DNA from: Yponomeuta sedellus
Taxonomy: Eukaryota > Arthropoda > Insecta > Lepidoptera > Yponomeutidae
Direction of reading: 5' to 3'
DNA: 64,000 nucleotides
Assembly: GCA_934045075.1 (NCBI GenBank)
Contig: OW203732.1
Location: 20,129,889 to 20,193,888 of the forward strand
Under the pieces are notes generated by a model that did not search any database, had not been told where the DNA came from, and was given only the letters and a program-made list of their open reading frames with translations. Shown piece after piece: positions 44,245 through 53,454 of the stretch. The position numbers and the translations under genes were made by a program. Each line of letters begins with the position of its first letter. Positions within the stretch are counted from its first letter, which is position 1.

Positions 44245-44594
44245 ATCGCTCGCTGCCTGTGTGATCTCGAAACGACCACGATGGTAAAGCAACATAGATG
44301 GTTTAGTAACGAGGGCATTCAGTGCATGGATGGGTAACCGTCTAAGACTAACGATAGTGGCATTTTTCCGAGCGGTTCTGTGCTTTGCAAGGCACGTTAA
44401 GCAGTTGGTGCCGGCTGCGGTTCATAGATAGCAGTCGTTAAGCCAAGTCAGAGGCCTTAAGGGCGGCTTGAAAACTTCTGACAGTAAGGCCAACCACTAG
44501 TCTTGCAAGCCTCCACCAGTCCGGACTTGGCCTACGTGGTGGAGTATGGCCTATACCTTCCTCAGGAACCGTGCCCCTCGATGGTTGATGATGA
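44245..44594 (+). mobile_element. SINE-5S copy, variant head
   Basis: ATCGCTCGCTGCCTGTGTGA, GACCACGATGGTAAAGCAAC, TTCAGTGCATGGATGGGTAA, then the body (GGCACGTTAAGCAGTTGG, CTTGAAAACTTCTGACAG) and a shortened end. Confidence 0.82.
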
Positions 44595-44779
44595 TATCTA
44601 CATATGCAGGTGATGTGTAAGTGAATAACCTTGAAAACAGTTTCTTAAGTACACATTTATTAAATAGACGTAAGCCACCTGAGTAAAGATATTTAGAATT
44701 TTAAGTGTGTTTTAGGTAATTTTAAGTAACCGAGACACTCTAATTTAAGATGTTGTTTGATTTCAACTTTTGTTTCATT

Positions 44780-44990
44780 ACACTGCCTCGTTAGTCGAGC
44801 CGCTAGATTTTTGGGTACCAAGACAGGTCACGCAGGCTTGCTCGTGGGTTCGATTCCCACTGGGGAACTAACATTGGCGCAAAAGGCCTTAGTCTGGGTG
44901 TAATTTCTAGTTCAGCAACACCAGGGTGAACTGGAAGATAATGCTGTTAGTATCAAGTTGGCCTATGTACTTCTTTTTTTATTTGCTTTA
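44780..44990 (+). mobile_element. tRNA-like SINE, separate family
   Basis: A-box-like TTAGTCGAGCCGC and B-box GGTTCGATTCCCA, then GGCGCAAAAGGCCTTAGTCT, GTGTAATTTCTAGTTCAGC and a T/A-rich end. Only one copy in the window; called from its Pol III-like boxes. Confidence 0.5.
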
Positions 44991-45430
44991 ATAGTGCAAT
45001 AAAGAATTTTAATAATAATAAAATAAAGAAAAGCTTATTACCAACACAATTTACATAGTCTCACACTCGAACACATACACACATACACCCTCACACACAC
45101 AAACACACCCTCACACACACACACACACTCACACACATACAGACAGACATACACATTGTAAGACTATTGATGACTAAGTGATCACATTAAGAATAAGTTC
45201 ATTTTTCTTTCACTACCTTTTGGCGTGAAATTTATTTTATATTAACTTATTTGTTCTTTTCAAACTTTGGTTGAAAAGAAATATCGAACTATATAGTACA
45301 TTTTAAGAAGTTGTTATTCACCATGGTAAATGAAAGAGCAGCACTTTCCGTAATACAGGTTTTTTACCTAGTACGGGGTTTTATCCCTTTTATAAAATCT
45401 GAAATTTTATAATAAATAATATTTTATTTA
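44991..45430. other. intronic sequence with an AC-rich tract
   Basis: 45058-45158 is interrupted (AC)n / (ACAT)n. Otherwise AT-rich, nothing recognised. Confidence 0.6.
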
Positions 45431-45880
45431 AGCGCTCGTGGCCTAGGCGAACCGAGTGATTGGAATCAATCAGTAGGTCAAGCAACAACAGGCGCGGTCA
45501 CTTACGGGATGGGTGAGCGTCCCGTGACTACATGGTACGACCACGATGGTTAAGCAACATAGATGGTTTAGTAACGAGCGCATTCAGTGCATGGATGGGT
45601 AACCGTCTAAGACTAACGATAGTGGCATTTTTCCGAGCGCTTCCGTGCTTCGCAAGGCACGTTAAGCCGTTGGTGCCGGCTGTCATACAATGGCAGTCGC
45701 TTAGCCATGTCAGAGGCCTTATGGGCGGCTTGATAACTTCTGACAGTGAGGCCCGCCACTGTCTCACAGTCCTCCACCAACCCGGACTTGGCCCCCGTGG
45801 TGGAGTATCGCCTAATCTTCCTGGGATGCAGGAAGAGACCCGTGCCCCAGCAGTGGAGACATATAAGGGTTGATAACGAA
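45431..45880 (+). mobile_element. SINE-5S chimera with two different heads
   Basis: A standard head (45431-45532: AGCGCTCGTGGCCTAGGCGA, GTCAAGCAACAACAGGCGCG, GGGATGGGTGAGCGTCCCGT) is followed directly by a variant head (45533-45625: CGACCACGATGGTTAAGCAA, CAGTGCATGGATGGGTAA), then one standard body to ATATAAGGGTTGATAACGA. Confidence 0.85.
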
Positions 45881-45936
45881 TATTTTATTTTGTTCATTAT
45901 TATATTATAAGTCTATTTAATAATTATACTATTTTT

Positions 45937-46224
45937 AATGCACTAACCCGTGCTAAGAACAAATTTAAAAACCTATTTAGAGGCTAAAAATTTCACCCAT
46001 GCCGGGATTCGAACCCGCAACCTCTGGCTATCCGTGCCAGCGCTCTACCAATTGAGCCAATGGGTGACTCACCGGCATCAGTGAAATTTCGAACCTCTTT
46101 ACACTATTCTCTGTATTACGTACAGGCAGCGACATCTGACTTAAGCAAATTGCATTACTTACAGCCCCGACTACCTACTTTGCAGTTAGTTTTTACATCG
46201 GAACGATATCACTGTACCCACATG
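45937..46224 (-). mobile_element. SINE-I, full-length copy
   Basis: From TTAATGCACTAACCCGTGC (3' end) through the tRNA-like head (about 46002-46068) to GTACCCACATG (5' end). ATTATACTATTTTT flanks it on both sides (45923-45936, 46225-46238), giving the 288-bp monomer length. Confidence 0.88.
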
Positions 46225-46238
46225 ATTATACTATTTTT

Positions 46239-46395
46239 TTTATTTCTAATGCACTAACCCGTGCTAAGGACAAATTTAAAAAGCTATTTAGAGGCTAAAA
46301 ATTACACCCATGCCGGGATTCGAACCCGCAACCTCTGGCTATCCGTGCCAGCGCTCTACCAATTGAGTCGCCCATTGGCTCAATTGGTAGAGCGC
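46239..46395. mobile_element. second SINE-I copy, ending in a fold-back
   Basis: The minus-strand tail and head repeat (TAATGCACTAACCCGTGC, CAGCGCTCTACCAATTGAG), then turn back at GTCGCCCATTGG into plus-strand CTCAATTGGTAGAGCGCT and an (AT)n run. Arms of about 18 bp pair around an 11-nt loop. Confidence 0.75.
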
Positions 46396-46646
46396 TACAT
46401 ATATATATATACATAGACATATTGACAAAATATATATAATACAATACACTTTCTCACCTACTTTCTTTCATACTCTCTCTCTCTCTCTCCTTCCTTCTTT
46501 CTTTCCTTCATTCAGGAAGAAGGAGAGAATACTGACATTGCAGAGAAACACGAGAGCTTTACCAGTGAGACCAGAGTTCTACCATTGCGCTATCACTGTT
46601 CTTGATGACGGTACTATAGACGGCAGTAGTAGTCGTTAAGACTTAC
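46396..46646. other. intronic sequence with AT and TC tracts
   Basis: (AT)n at 46397-46412, TC-rich 46470-46512. A weak tRNA-like string (GAGACCAGAGTTCTACCATT) at 46565-46590. Nothing firm. Confidence 0.45.
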
Positions 46647-46730
46647 CCAGCGACGACCTCCCCTCGCCTGTTGGGATACAACTCCGGATGTTGCCCGTAT
46701 CGCAGATAAACTTCGAACTGCTGCTCCGCC
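46647..46730 (-). CDS. CUB gene exon: linker after the first CUB-like module (84 bp)
   Basis: Acceptor CTATCTCATGCAG, donor CTGG|GTAAG. One base completes Arg from exon 47999-48165 and the last two bases start a Gly codon. It encodes AEQQFEVYLRYGQHPELYPN and RRGEVVA. Short, but the splice sites, phases and continuity into SYCERVF support it. Confidence 0.85.
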
Positions 46731-47998
46731 CTGCATGAGATAGCAAGTGTCAGTTTTGGAAAGTAATAATTAGGGAGGTTGTTTTAAAAACCTTACAAAT
46801 TCATTTGACGGGTTGGAAAAATTTAATAAATACTTCAATAAACAATGGTTGAATAAATGAATGAATAAATGATGATGTCTTGCTTTTGTGGTAATTAGAA
46901 CTAATAATAGTGTTGAATGATGGCATGCAAAAATTAATAGATAACATTGCCACAATTATTGGATATTCTGCCAACGGTACGTAAATCTTGCGATTTAAAT
47001 ATTAAAATAATAAAGAGCAGAAAAAAAGAAAAATAATACACCAATTCATTGAGGAGATTGACTAGGCGTAGAATGAATTAGAAGAAAAAAATATCTGTTG
47101 GTCACCGCTTAGAGAATGTTAGCCCTTTTGTAATTACGCTTTAGCTGTTTAATTAACTTAATTATATCAATAAATAAACACTTTTAAAAGTCCATTTATT
47201 TGTTTCAATACCCCAGGAGATGCTTGATACCTAAACTAGGCTCCTATAGTTTTTAAAGTATAGATTAATACACCATATTAATCTATACTATAAAAAACAA
47301 TCGCAGAATGTGTTGGTAAGCGCAAATCTCGAGAGATTTCGTTAATTCTTTTTTTAGAATATTCATTGAAGTACGAGGATGTTTCTTACGGAGAGAAATG
47401 TAAAAAAAAATTAAAGCATCGACTGTTAGGCGGTACGAAGTTTGCTGGATCAGCTAGTACCAAAATAAAATTAAAGATCAGCGTTTCATATATCATTGTA
47501 CAAGATGAGGACTACATTACTACATGGTTGCGTAAGAAGAAAATAAATTCTTCTTCTGCAACTAGTGTTTTTGAAAAAATCATTGTTGGCAACTTGTTGC
47601 GTAAAAAAAATTCTTTCGACATCCGACAAAGAATAAAAATTCCTTTCTCACAACCGGTTGCGAATTTTAATTGTGATGGCGGCCGAAAGGAAATATTCAT
47701 GGAGAAAAACAGGGTTTGGTTGAACCCATTGAACAACACAACTTAATGGTAATTTGGAAAAACAACAAACAATGTCAAAATAAATAAATGTGAACTTATT
47801 CAGTTTTACTAAACTTCAGAAAAACTTTAACCTAGGGACGTAACACAAGATATTGCATGTCTTAAAATCTTTTCATCAGATACCATTTACCAATTATTGG
47901 CTTTCGACCTTATTTCCAAATGATGAGGTCCAATTCATGGTGGGAACTACTATAACACTGCTTGATAAACGATTAAGCTACAATAAAAGTAACATTAC
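46731..47998. other. intronic sequence with a small hairpin
   Basis: Perfect 14-bp hairpin at 47257-47270/47276-47289 (5-nt loop). 47526-47565 is an imperfect inverted repeat around AAAATAAATT (GTTGCGTAAGAAGAA). No gene. Confidence 0.5.
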
Positions 47999-48165
47999 CT
48001 AGAGTCGAAACTGAAGTAAGTCTGGTCTGTGAAGTTGTCCGCGTGGAAGACGATCTTGACGAAGTTGGTCTCAGAAATGAAGGTCTGCGGCTGCTCTATC
48101 TCCCCGCAGAAGAGACCTGGCTCCTTGCGGTTGGAGACGTCAGTCTTTGCGTTGCCGTCGACAAT
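47999..48165 (-). CDS. CUB gene exon: first CUB-like module, second half
   Basis: 167 bp; acceptor TTGTCTAACAG, donor CTAG|GTAATG. Phase 0 start. The protein reads IVDGNAKTDVSNRKEPGLFC, GEIEQPQTFISETNFVKIVF, HADNFTDQTYFSFDS: the standard CUB ending (G-FCGE-E-P-TFISETN-V-IVFH-DN). The donor +3 to +6 (AATG) is weak but has the GT. Confidence 0.93.
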
Positions 48166-48703
48166 CTGTTAGACAAAGTTGCAGTTTATTTTGTTGAAAT
48201 AGAAGATAACAATAAAACTGTAATTGGGCAGCACGTTCTCACACAAAACGCTTGTTGACTCGTGTATTTTGTTTTCTTTAGACACTCTGCCGGGCGCAGG
48301 TCTTCTCTTAGAAAGAGTGTTTGGCTTAGTGACCACGTGGGCCCGCCCCTAAATGGCACTTTCAAGTTCGCTAGTTCGCTCTTACACAATAAATACAGGT
48401 TTGTACACTGACACAACAGTGTACAAACCTGTGTCATACGACCCGACCGCTAGAGTGACACGAAGAATACGTGCCGTTATAAGGGGTCATGAAGAAATTA
48501 TGGAGGGGGATGATTTCATTCGGTTGTTGAAGCCAATGATTGTACGACCACCAAAAATGTACCATGACAGATACATGGTCGGGTCACGTGGGGTGTTTTT
48601 CATACCCATTGACGCCTAGAAGGCTCGATGTATGTGCGCGCGTAGACCTGAAGCAGCAACGAAATTAAATCGCCACGTTCATGCAGCTACCACTCTACGA
48701 CAA
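48166..48703. other. intronic sequence with a SINE-C scrap and a hairpin
   Basis: 48285-48365 resembles SINE-C (GCCGGGCGCAGGTCTTCTCT, GGCTTAGTGACCACG). Perfect 16-bp hairpin at 48395-48410/48417-48432 with loop ACACAA. 48433-48620 has an open plus-strand frame without known motifs. Confidence 0.5.
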
Positions 48704-48962
48704 TTCTTCTTCAGGCTATATTAGTCCACTGCTGGACATAGCCCTCCCCTAATGAGCGCCATAGCGCAAGGTTGTGTCATCATTGAGGGGTAATGCCCAT
48801 AATCCCCACGCTGGGGATGCGGGTTAGGGATCGCAGTTTGGTGGAATTGTATTGCAGGGGGCGCTGCTGCCAACCCACCGCTTTGTGTCCTTTAGTCGTC
48901 TTTTACGACACCCGCGGGAAGAATTTGGGTTGGTGCTATTCTCTAGGCCGACACCACATAGC
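48704..48962 (+). mobile_element. SINE-B copy, full form
   Basis: Matches 32807-33068 from TTCTTCAGGCTATATTAG to GGCCGACACCACA. Confidence 0.88.
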
Positions 48963-49223
48963 CAAAACAAGGCCAATAAACCGAGGGTAGGATTGGTGAT
49001 ATTTTTCTCAGCAGAACGTGATAAAGTTCAGTATCACGGAACATTTCGTATCACAAATTGGATCGGCGCACCCCAGACACCAGCGCGAAGTCGTACCTCA
49101 TTCAATTTCACCTAATTAAAGAGCAGACGACAGAAGTTAGTTTAAAATACTTCAGCGCAAAATAGGGAAGCGTGAAAGGTCAGATTAAAATTGACATAAA
49201 TCGGTGTCTGTGAACACATAATA
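48963..49223. other. intronic sequence
   Basis: Nothing recognised. Confidence 0.4.
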
Positions 49224-50142
49224 ACTTGTTTGCAATATCTCTGAGCAATTCTATCGTTTTGTAAGTAAATTTTTCATAATCACATTATTTACGTCAGAGC
49301 GGGCAACTGAACACGTGAGCTTTGTCTCTACTAAGCATGATTAAGCTGAACAGACAACAATGTGTTTTGGAGATATCTCTGAGCGACTCTATCTTTTTGG
49401 AAGTGAAAATTTCGTAATCACTACACACTAGAGCGGGCATCTGGCGACGTGAGCTTCGTTTCTGCTTACCATGATTAAGCTGAACAGACAATAATTTGTT
49501 TTGGAAATATCTCTGAGTGACTCTATTGTTTTTGGAAGTGAAAATTTCGTAATCCCTACACAATATTAGTGTCAGAGCGGGCAACTGACGACGTGAACTT
49601 CGTCTCTACTCACCATGATTAAGATGAACAGACAATAATTAATAATAATAATATTATTAGCTTGTAATTGGTTTTTAAATTGTCCTTAGCACGGGTTAGT
49701 GTATTAAAAAAAAATCATGTGGGTACAGCGATATCATTCCGATGTAAAACCTTAATGCAAAGTAGGTACTCGGGGCTGCAAGTGATTCAAATTACTTCAG
49801 CCAGATGTCGCTGCCTGTACGTAATACAAGGAGTATTGTAAAGCGGTTCGAAATTTCACTGATGCCGGTAAGTCGCCCATTAGCTCAGTTGGGAGAGTGC
49901 TGGCACGGATAGCCAGAGGTCGCGGGTTCGAATCCCGGCATGAGTGGAATTTTTAGCCTCTAAATTGTCCTTAGCACGGGGTAATGCTTTAAAAAGAATA
50001 TAGACAATAATTGTTTCGAAGATATCTCTGATCGACGTTGTACTTTTTGGAAGTGAAAATTTCGTAATAACTACACACTATGAATGTCAAAATGGGCACC
50101 TGACGACGTGAGTTTCGTTTATACTCACCATGATTAAGGTCT
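49224..50142. repeat. tandem array of four units of about 125-140 bp, split by a SINE
   Basis: Units start near 49224, 49351, 49489 and 50003. Each has TATCTCTGA.CGA.TCTAT, TTTTTGGAAGTGAAAATTTCG, TCAGAGCGGGCA.CTG, GACGTGAGCTTCGT and CACCATGATTAAG.TGAACAGACAATAA. SINE-I lies between units 3 and 4. Confidence 0.9.
49641..50001 (+). mobile_element. SINE-I insertion in the tandem array (tail plus full copy)
   Basis: AGACAATAATT is duplicated on both sides (49630-49640, 50002-50012). The insert starts with AT-rich sequence and a direct tail piece (TTGTCCTTAGCACGGGTTAG), then a full SINE-I (CATGTGGGTACAGCGATATC ... tRNA-like head 49874-49942 ... TTGTCCTTAGCACGGGGTAA). It is thus a head-to-tail partial dimer. 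Confidence 0.9.
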
Positions 50143-50152
50143 TTGATTAGTT

Positions 50153-50347
50153 CAACCGTTTTGGCAGTTGGTAGAGTGAACTTTATATACGAGTATATTG
50201 TCTTTTGTTAATTTACAAACAATTTATTACAAGTAAAGCAATTCAGTACCCAGATACAGCATTGTTTGTGTCGTCAAGGTCATTTTCTTGTATTACAAGG
50301 TTAAAAATAAGTGACGTATCATCGACAAATAATACTATCTCCGAAAT
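50153..50347 (-). pseudogene. internal fragment of a CR1/Jockey-like LINE RT region
   Basis: Aligns with 4614-4800 of the large LINE: AGAGTGAACTTTATA, CAAGTAAAGCAATT.AGTACC, GTCAAGGTCATTTTCTTGT, GACGTATCATCGACAAATAA, TACTATCTCCG. Several gaps; not translatable. Confidence 0.8.
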
Positions 50348-51191
50348 GTGAGTCTTCCAACAAAAAAGACGAGAGTGATTCCGTAATTAAGTTAATACTT
50401 ACTCTATTTTTCTTTCTAGTTCTTTCTGTGAATTTGTTTTACTTCAGGTTTTTACGAGATGATGTCAATGGACATCGTTTACGCTCAATAGAAATGCTTA
50501 TAAGACAGTTTTAAATTCTCAATTTTTATTAATATTGAAACTTCAACGGTCATACAATTTTTTTTAAATGTGTTGTTTTTCGTTTTTTAAGCTTTCTGCA
50601 AAATATCTATGTTAACTTTGAGTAAAAATTAACGTTGTATAAAGTTTTTAAATTTATGGTAATAAAAAAATTTTATAACTTTTTTGTTGACTTTCTTATC
50701 CCAGGTCCCAGTGTTATCATCATCCATCAGACCACCGCCGTCCACAGCTGGGTAGGTATAAACTTTTCTACCTTTCTATTACTGATAGGGATTCCGCATA
50801 TTGTAGGTTTTTTAAATTGCGATGACACAGTGTAGCAAGCATCATCAATTTTCCACCTCGCGCCTTCTACACCCCTTTTTCGCGTCGAAGTAAGTTAAAA
50901 CACTTAACTACGAAGATGAGGGGATTAGCTGCCAAACGGCCTAATTGCGTACAAGTCGAAATTGGCTCTCGGATCGAACGCGACTCCGTAACTTCTTTCC
51001 GAAGTCAAACGGCGGAGTTCAAAAATCAATTATACAAGTTTGCCCAGACGCGCTAACTGAATTCGGGCGCGGGCAAATTCGAGCGAAAAATTCCCGCTTG
51101 TCTTTTATTACGCGAACGCTAAACAAAAAAAGAAATGTAAAACGTAGTGTTTTCTGGATTCGAGCAGGTTCAGAATCTGAGCATGTAGTTT
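50348..51191. other. intronic sequence, nothing recognised
   Basis: 50940-51120 is GC-richer (CGAATTGAACGC-type words, GGGCGCGGGCAAATTCGAGC) but has no exon-like structure on the minus strand that I can support. Confidence 0.5.
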
Positions 51192-51306
51192 ATTGTAGAC
51201 TTTTAGTCCGGATTTACTTACGGGTGTTGTTATATCGGAAAAGTCCGACCAGGTTTCGCTCCGATTCGCAGAGCTTAATCATGGTGACGGACTAAAAGTC
51301 TACAAT
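51192..51306. mobile_element. 115-bp element with 19-bp perfect inverted ends
   Basis: ATTGTAGACTTTTAGTCCG starts it and its exact reverse complement ends it. The inside (GGGTGTTGTTATATCGGAAA, GACCAGGTTTCGCTCCGATT) is shared with 27462-27555. Target duplication not seen. Confidence 0.85.
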
Positions 51307-51455
51307 GTGTTGTGCTTACGAAAGTTTTAGTTCAAAAATGTAGTTAATTCATCTATTCCAGTTTTTAGGGAAGCTTAAGCGTGTTAAGAAGAGTGTGATG
51401 TAGATGATAGATAGATAGAACATTCAAGTACACCACAAATTACATAAGAGACTTA

Positions 51456-51799
51456 TACTATTTTTTTTAAGGCACTAACCCGTGCTAAGGACAAATTTAA
51501 AAACCTATTTAGAGGCTAAAAATTTCACCCATGCCGGGATTCGAACCCGCAACCTCTGGCTATCCATGCCAGCGCTCTACCAATTGAGCCAATGGGCGAC
51601 TCACCGGCATCAGTGAAATTTCGAACCTCTTTACACTATTCACTTTAATACAGAGAATAGTGTAAAGAGGTTCGAAATTTCACTGATGCCGGTGAGTCGC
51701 CCATTGGCTCAATTGGTAGAGCGCTGGCACGGATAGCCAGAGGTTGCGGGTTTGAATCCCGGCATGGGTGAAATTTTTAGCCTCTAAATAGGTTTTTAA
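51456..51799. mobile_element. SINE-I fold-back copy, near-perfect inverted dimer with target duplication
   Basis: The left arm is a minus-strand SINE-I (tail from TTAAGGCACTAACCCGTGC, tRNA-like head near 51535-51600, then GAACCTCTTTACACTATTC). The right arm is the plus-strand form starting GAATAGTGTAAAGAGGTTC with head 51702-51770 and tail. Arms of about 155 bp differ at only a few bases. ATAAGAGACTTA flanks the entire dimer (51444-51455, 51800-51811). Confidence 0.92.
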
Positions 51800-51811
51800 A
51801 TAAGAGACTTA

Positions 51812-52948
51812 AACAATAACATTACGGTACAATTGGATGTTATGAGAATACTTATGATATTCTGGGTATTTAATCCAGTTGTTGGGGTTTTCTAGGGTTC
51901 TGTTCTGTACTGGTGATTAACTAAATGTTGTAATTTGAATGAAATCGCGGAGTATTATTTCGGAAACAATCGCTCATTTTATAAGAGCGTTTACTTGACT
52001 GAATGTAACGAATAAATATTTTTTAGGCTACAGTTTGTTTACGAATGCAGTTTATAATTATTGCTTCAAAAGTTGCATGTGATCCCATGAAAATGTTTTC
52101 GAATAGGTACAAAGAGTCAGGTCATTGCCCTTGCTGCATCATATGCTTCTGATTTAAGATTTGATTAAGCCAGGATTGGTTGAAGGTTTGCAATCCTCTG
52201 ACTTGCCTGATGGTAAACGAAGATGGCGTCTAAGACATTATGTAATTGAATGTGAGATGCCTTATCAAGTTTAGTTTGGATTTAGTTTGGTAGTTTGTAT
52301 TTGAACATCTTGAACCGAATCCTCAGGATGCCGTCCTTAGGTAAGCTTCAGAAAGCTCTTTATCGATAGTTCAGCCGCCTAAATTTCTCGAAATAACAAG
52401 AATCAAGGTGATTTACATTTTCGTGGATTTTTAGCAATAACACCCCAAAAACTGATCAAGACGACAAAAAAAGATCAACCCCGAGTGTCAGAATGACAAG
52501 ATAACTTGTCATTCTGAGAAAACTTACTCTCTAAATGTTAAAAAGTTAATAAAGGTCGAATTTTTGATTTCTCCGTGGTGTTTGGGGGATCTCTGCAACC
52601 AGACCACTGAAATACTAAAAAAGCGCCACTTATCAATTTAGAACCGTTTACAGGTTCTTTTAAAACTGTTCTGGAAACCAGGACAGTTTTTAAACAATTT
52701 GGTTGTCGGTTTTGGCTATTCTTTTAGTTTAGCGGTCGAAAGAAACAAGATAAGTTGAATAGTGATGTAGTACCTGTGACATATAGTAACGATAAGCAGC
52801 GTGCTAACATATTTTGAAGTAGATACTCAGGAGAAGCCCCGGAGCCTTTTAAATCCATAGGTGTAGAGCATAGTGATAAACTGCCCGCAAATGTCGACTC
52901 TTTTCTTTGATTTAACAACTATAAAAAAAGCTTGACTTGCTATGTTAC
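51812..52948. other. intronic sequence, nothing recognised
   Basis: 52490-52520 has a short inverted pair (GAATGACAAGATAACTTGTC). 52310-52395 contains words resembling exon 52949-53166 (GAACCGAATCCTCAGGATGC, GAAAGCTCT..ATCGATAG, AGTTC.G), a possible decayed exon duplicate. Confidence 0.45.
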
Positions 52949-53166
52949 CTGCATGTACCCCTTGTGGCACGTCGTCCCGTTGATCAGCGTGCCGACCTTG
53001 AACTTCTTGAAGCGGATCCTCAGGATCCAGTCTTTCGGGGAGCCACGGAAAGCTCTGAACCGATAGGTGCAGGTCAGGGGCCGGCCAAAGTTCCCGGAAG
53101 TAACAGGGGGCGAGGAGACGTCATCGTAGATTTCCACGGTCTTGTTGCAGTGGTCCCGTTTGGCGT
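52949..53166 (-). CDS. CUB gene exon: first CUB-like module, first half (most 5' exon found)
   Basis: 218 bp; acceptor TTCTTCCCCAG, donor CAG|GTAAC. Two bases complete a codon from a missing upstream exon, then AKRDHCNKTVEIYDDVSS, GRPLTCTYRFRAFRGSPKDW, ILRIRFKKFKVGTLINGTTC, HKGYMQ. CUB-like: C-TYRFRAF ... D-ILRIRF-KFKVG. It ends in phase 0 and continues as IVDGNAK. The signal peptide and start codon are not in the remaining 11 kb as far as I can see. Confidence 0.92.
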
Positions 53167-53454
53167 CTGGGGAAGAATGAAAGTTAAGTTAGACAGTTTC
53201 TAGGCGTAGTTTAGAGGTCAGAAAGCAATTTTTTTTCTACCAATCCGGACTTGACCCCGTGGTGGAGTATGGCCTAACCTTTCTGCGATGCAGGGTGAGA
53301 GCCATGCCCCAGGAGTGGGGATGTGCAAAGGGTTGATACGGGTTGACTTCAAGATACCGGCAAGTTACTATAGACTAAGGGCCGGTGAGATTGAATGAAA
53401 AATAAAATAGAGGACTTAATTAGGTATTCTGATTCATGTTGAACACCGTATGTT
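53167..53454. other. intron with a SINE-5S tail
   Basis: 53240-53340 is a plus-strand SINE-5S tail (CCAATCCGGACTTGACCCCG, GTGGTGGAGTATGGCCTAAC, AGGGTTGATACGG). The rest is unremarkable. Confidence 0.65.

Noticed and set aside
45995..46070. Genuine tRNA genes in the SINE-I heads
   Set aside because: They fold like tRNAs but always carry the same flanking body and tail and vary in the anticodon loop; retroposons.
47366..47746. 126-codon plus-strand frame
   Set aside because: Low-complexity, Lys-rich, no motif; lies in an intron with an overlapping antisense frame.
48353..48619. 88-codon plus-strand frame
   Set aside because: Includes a perfect hairpin and SINE scraps; not protein-like.
12689..53166. 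Tolloid/BMP-1-type or cubilin identity for the CUB gene
   Set aside because: No astacin protease or EGF modules; only about five CUB-like modules, with an LDLa and a transmembrane segment at the C-terminus.
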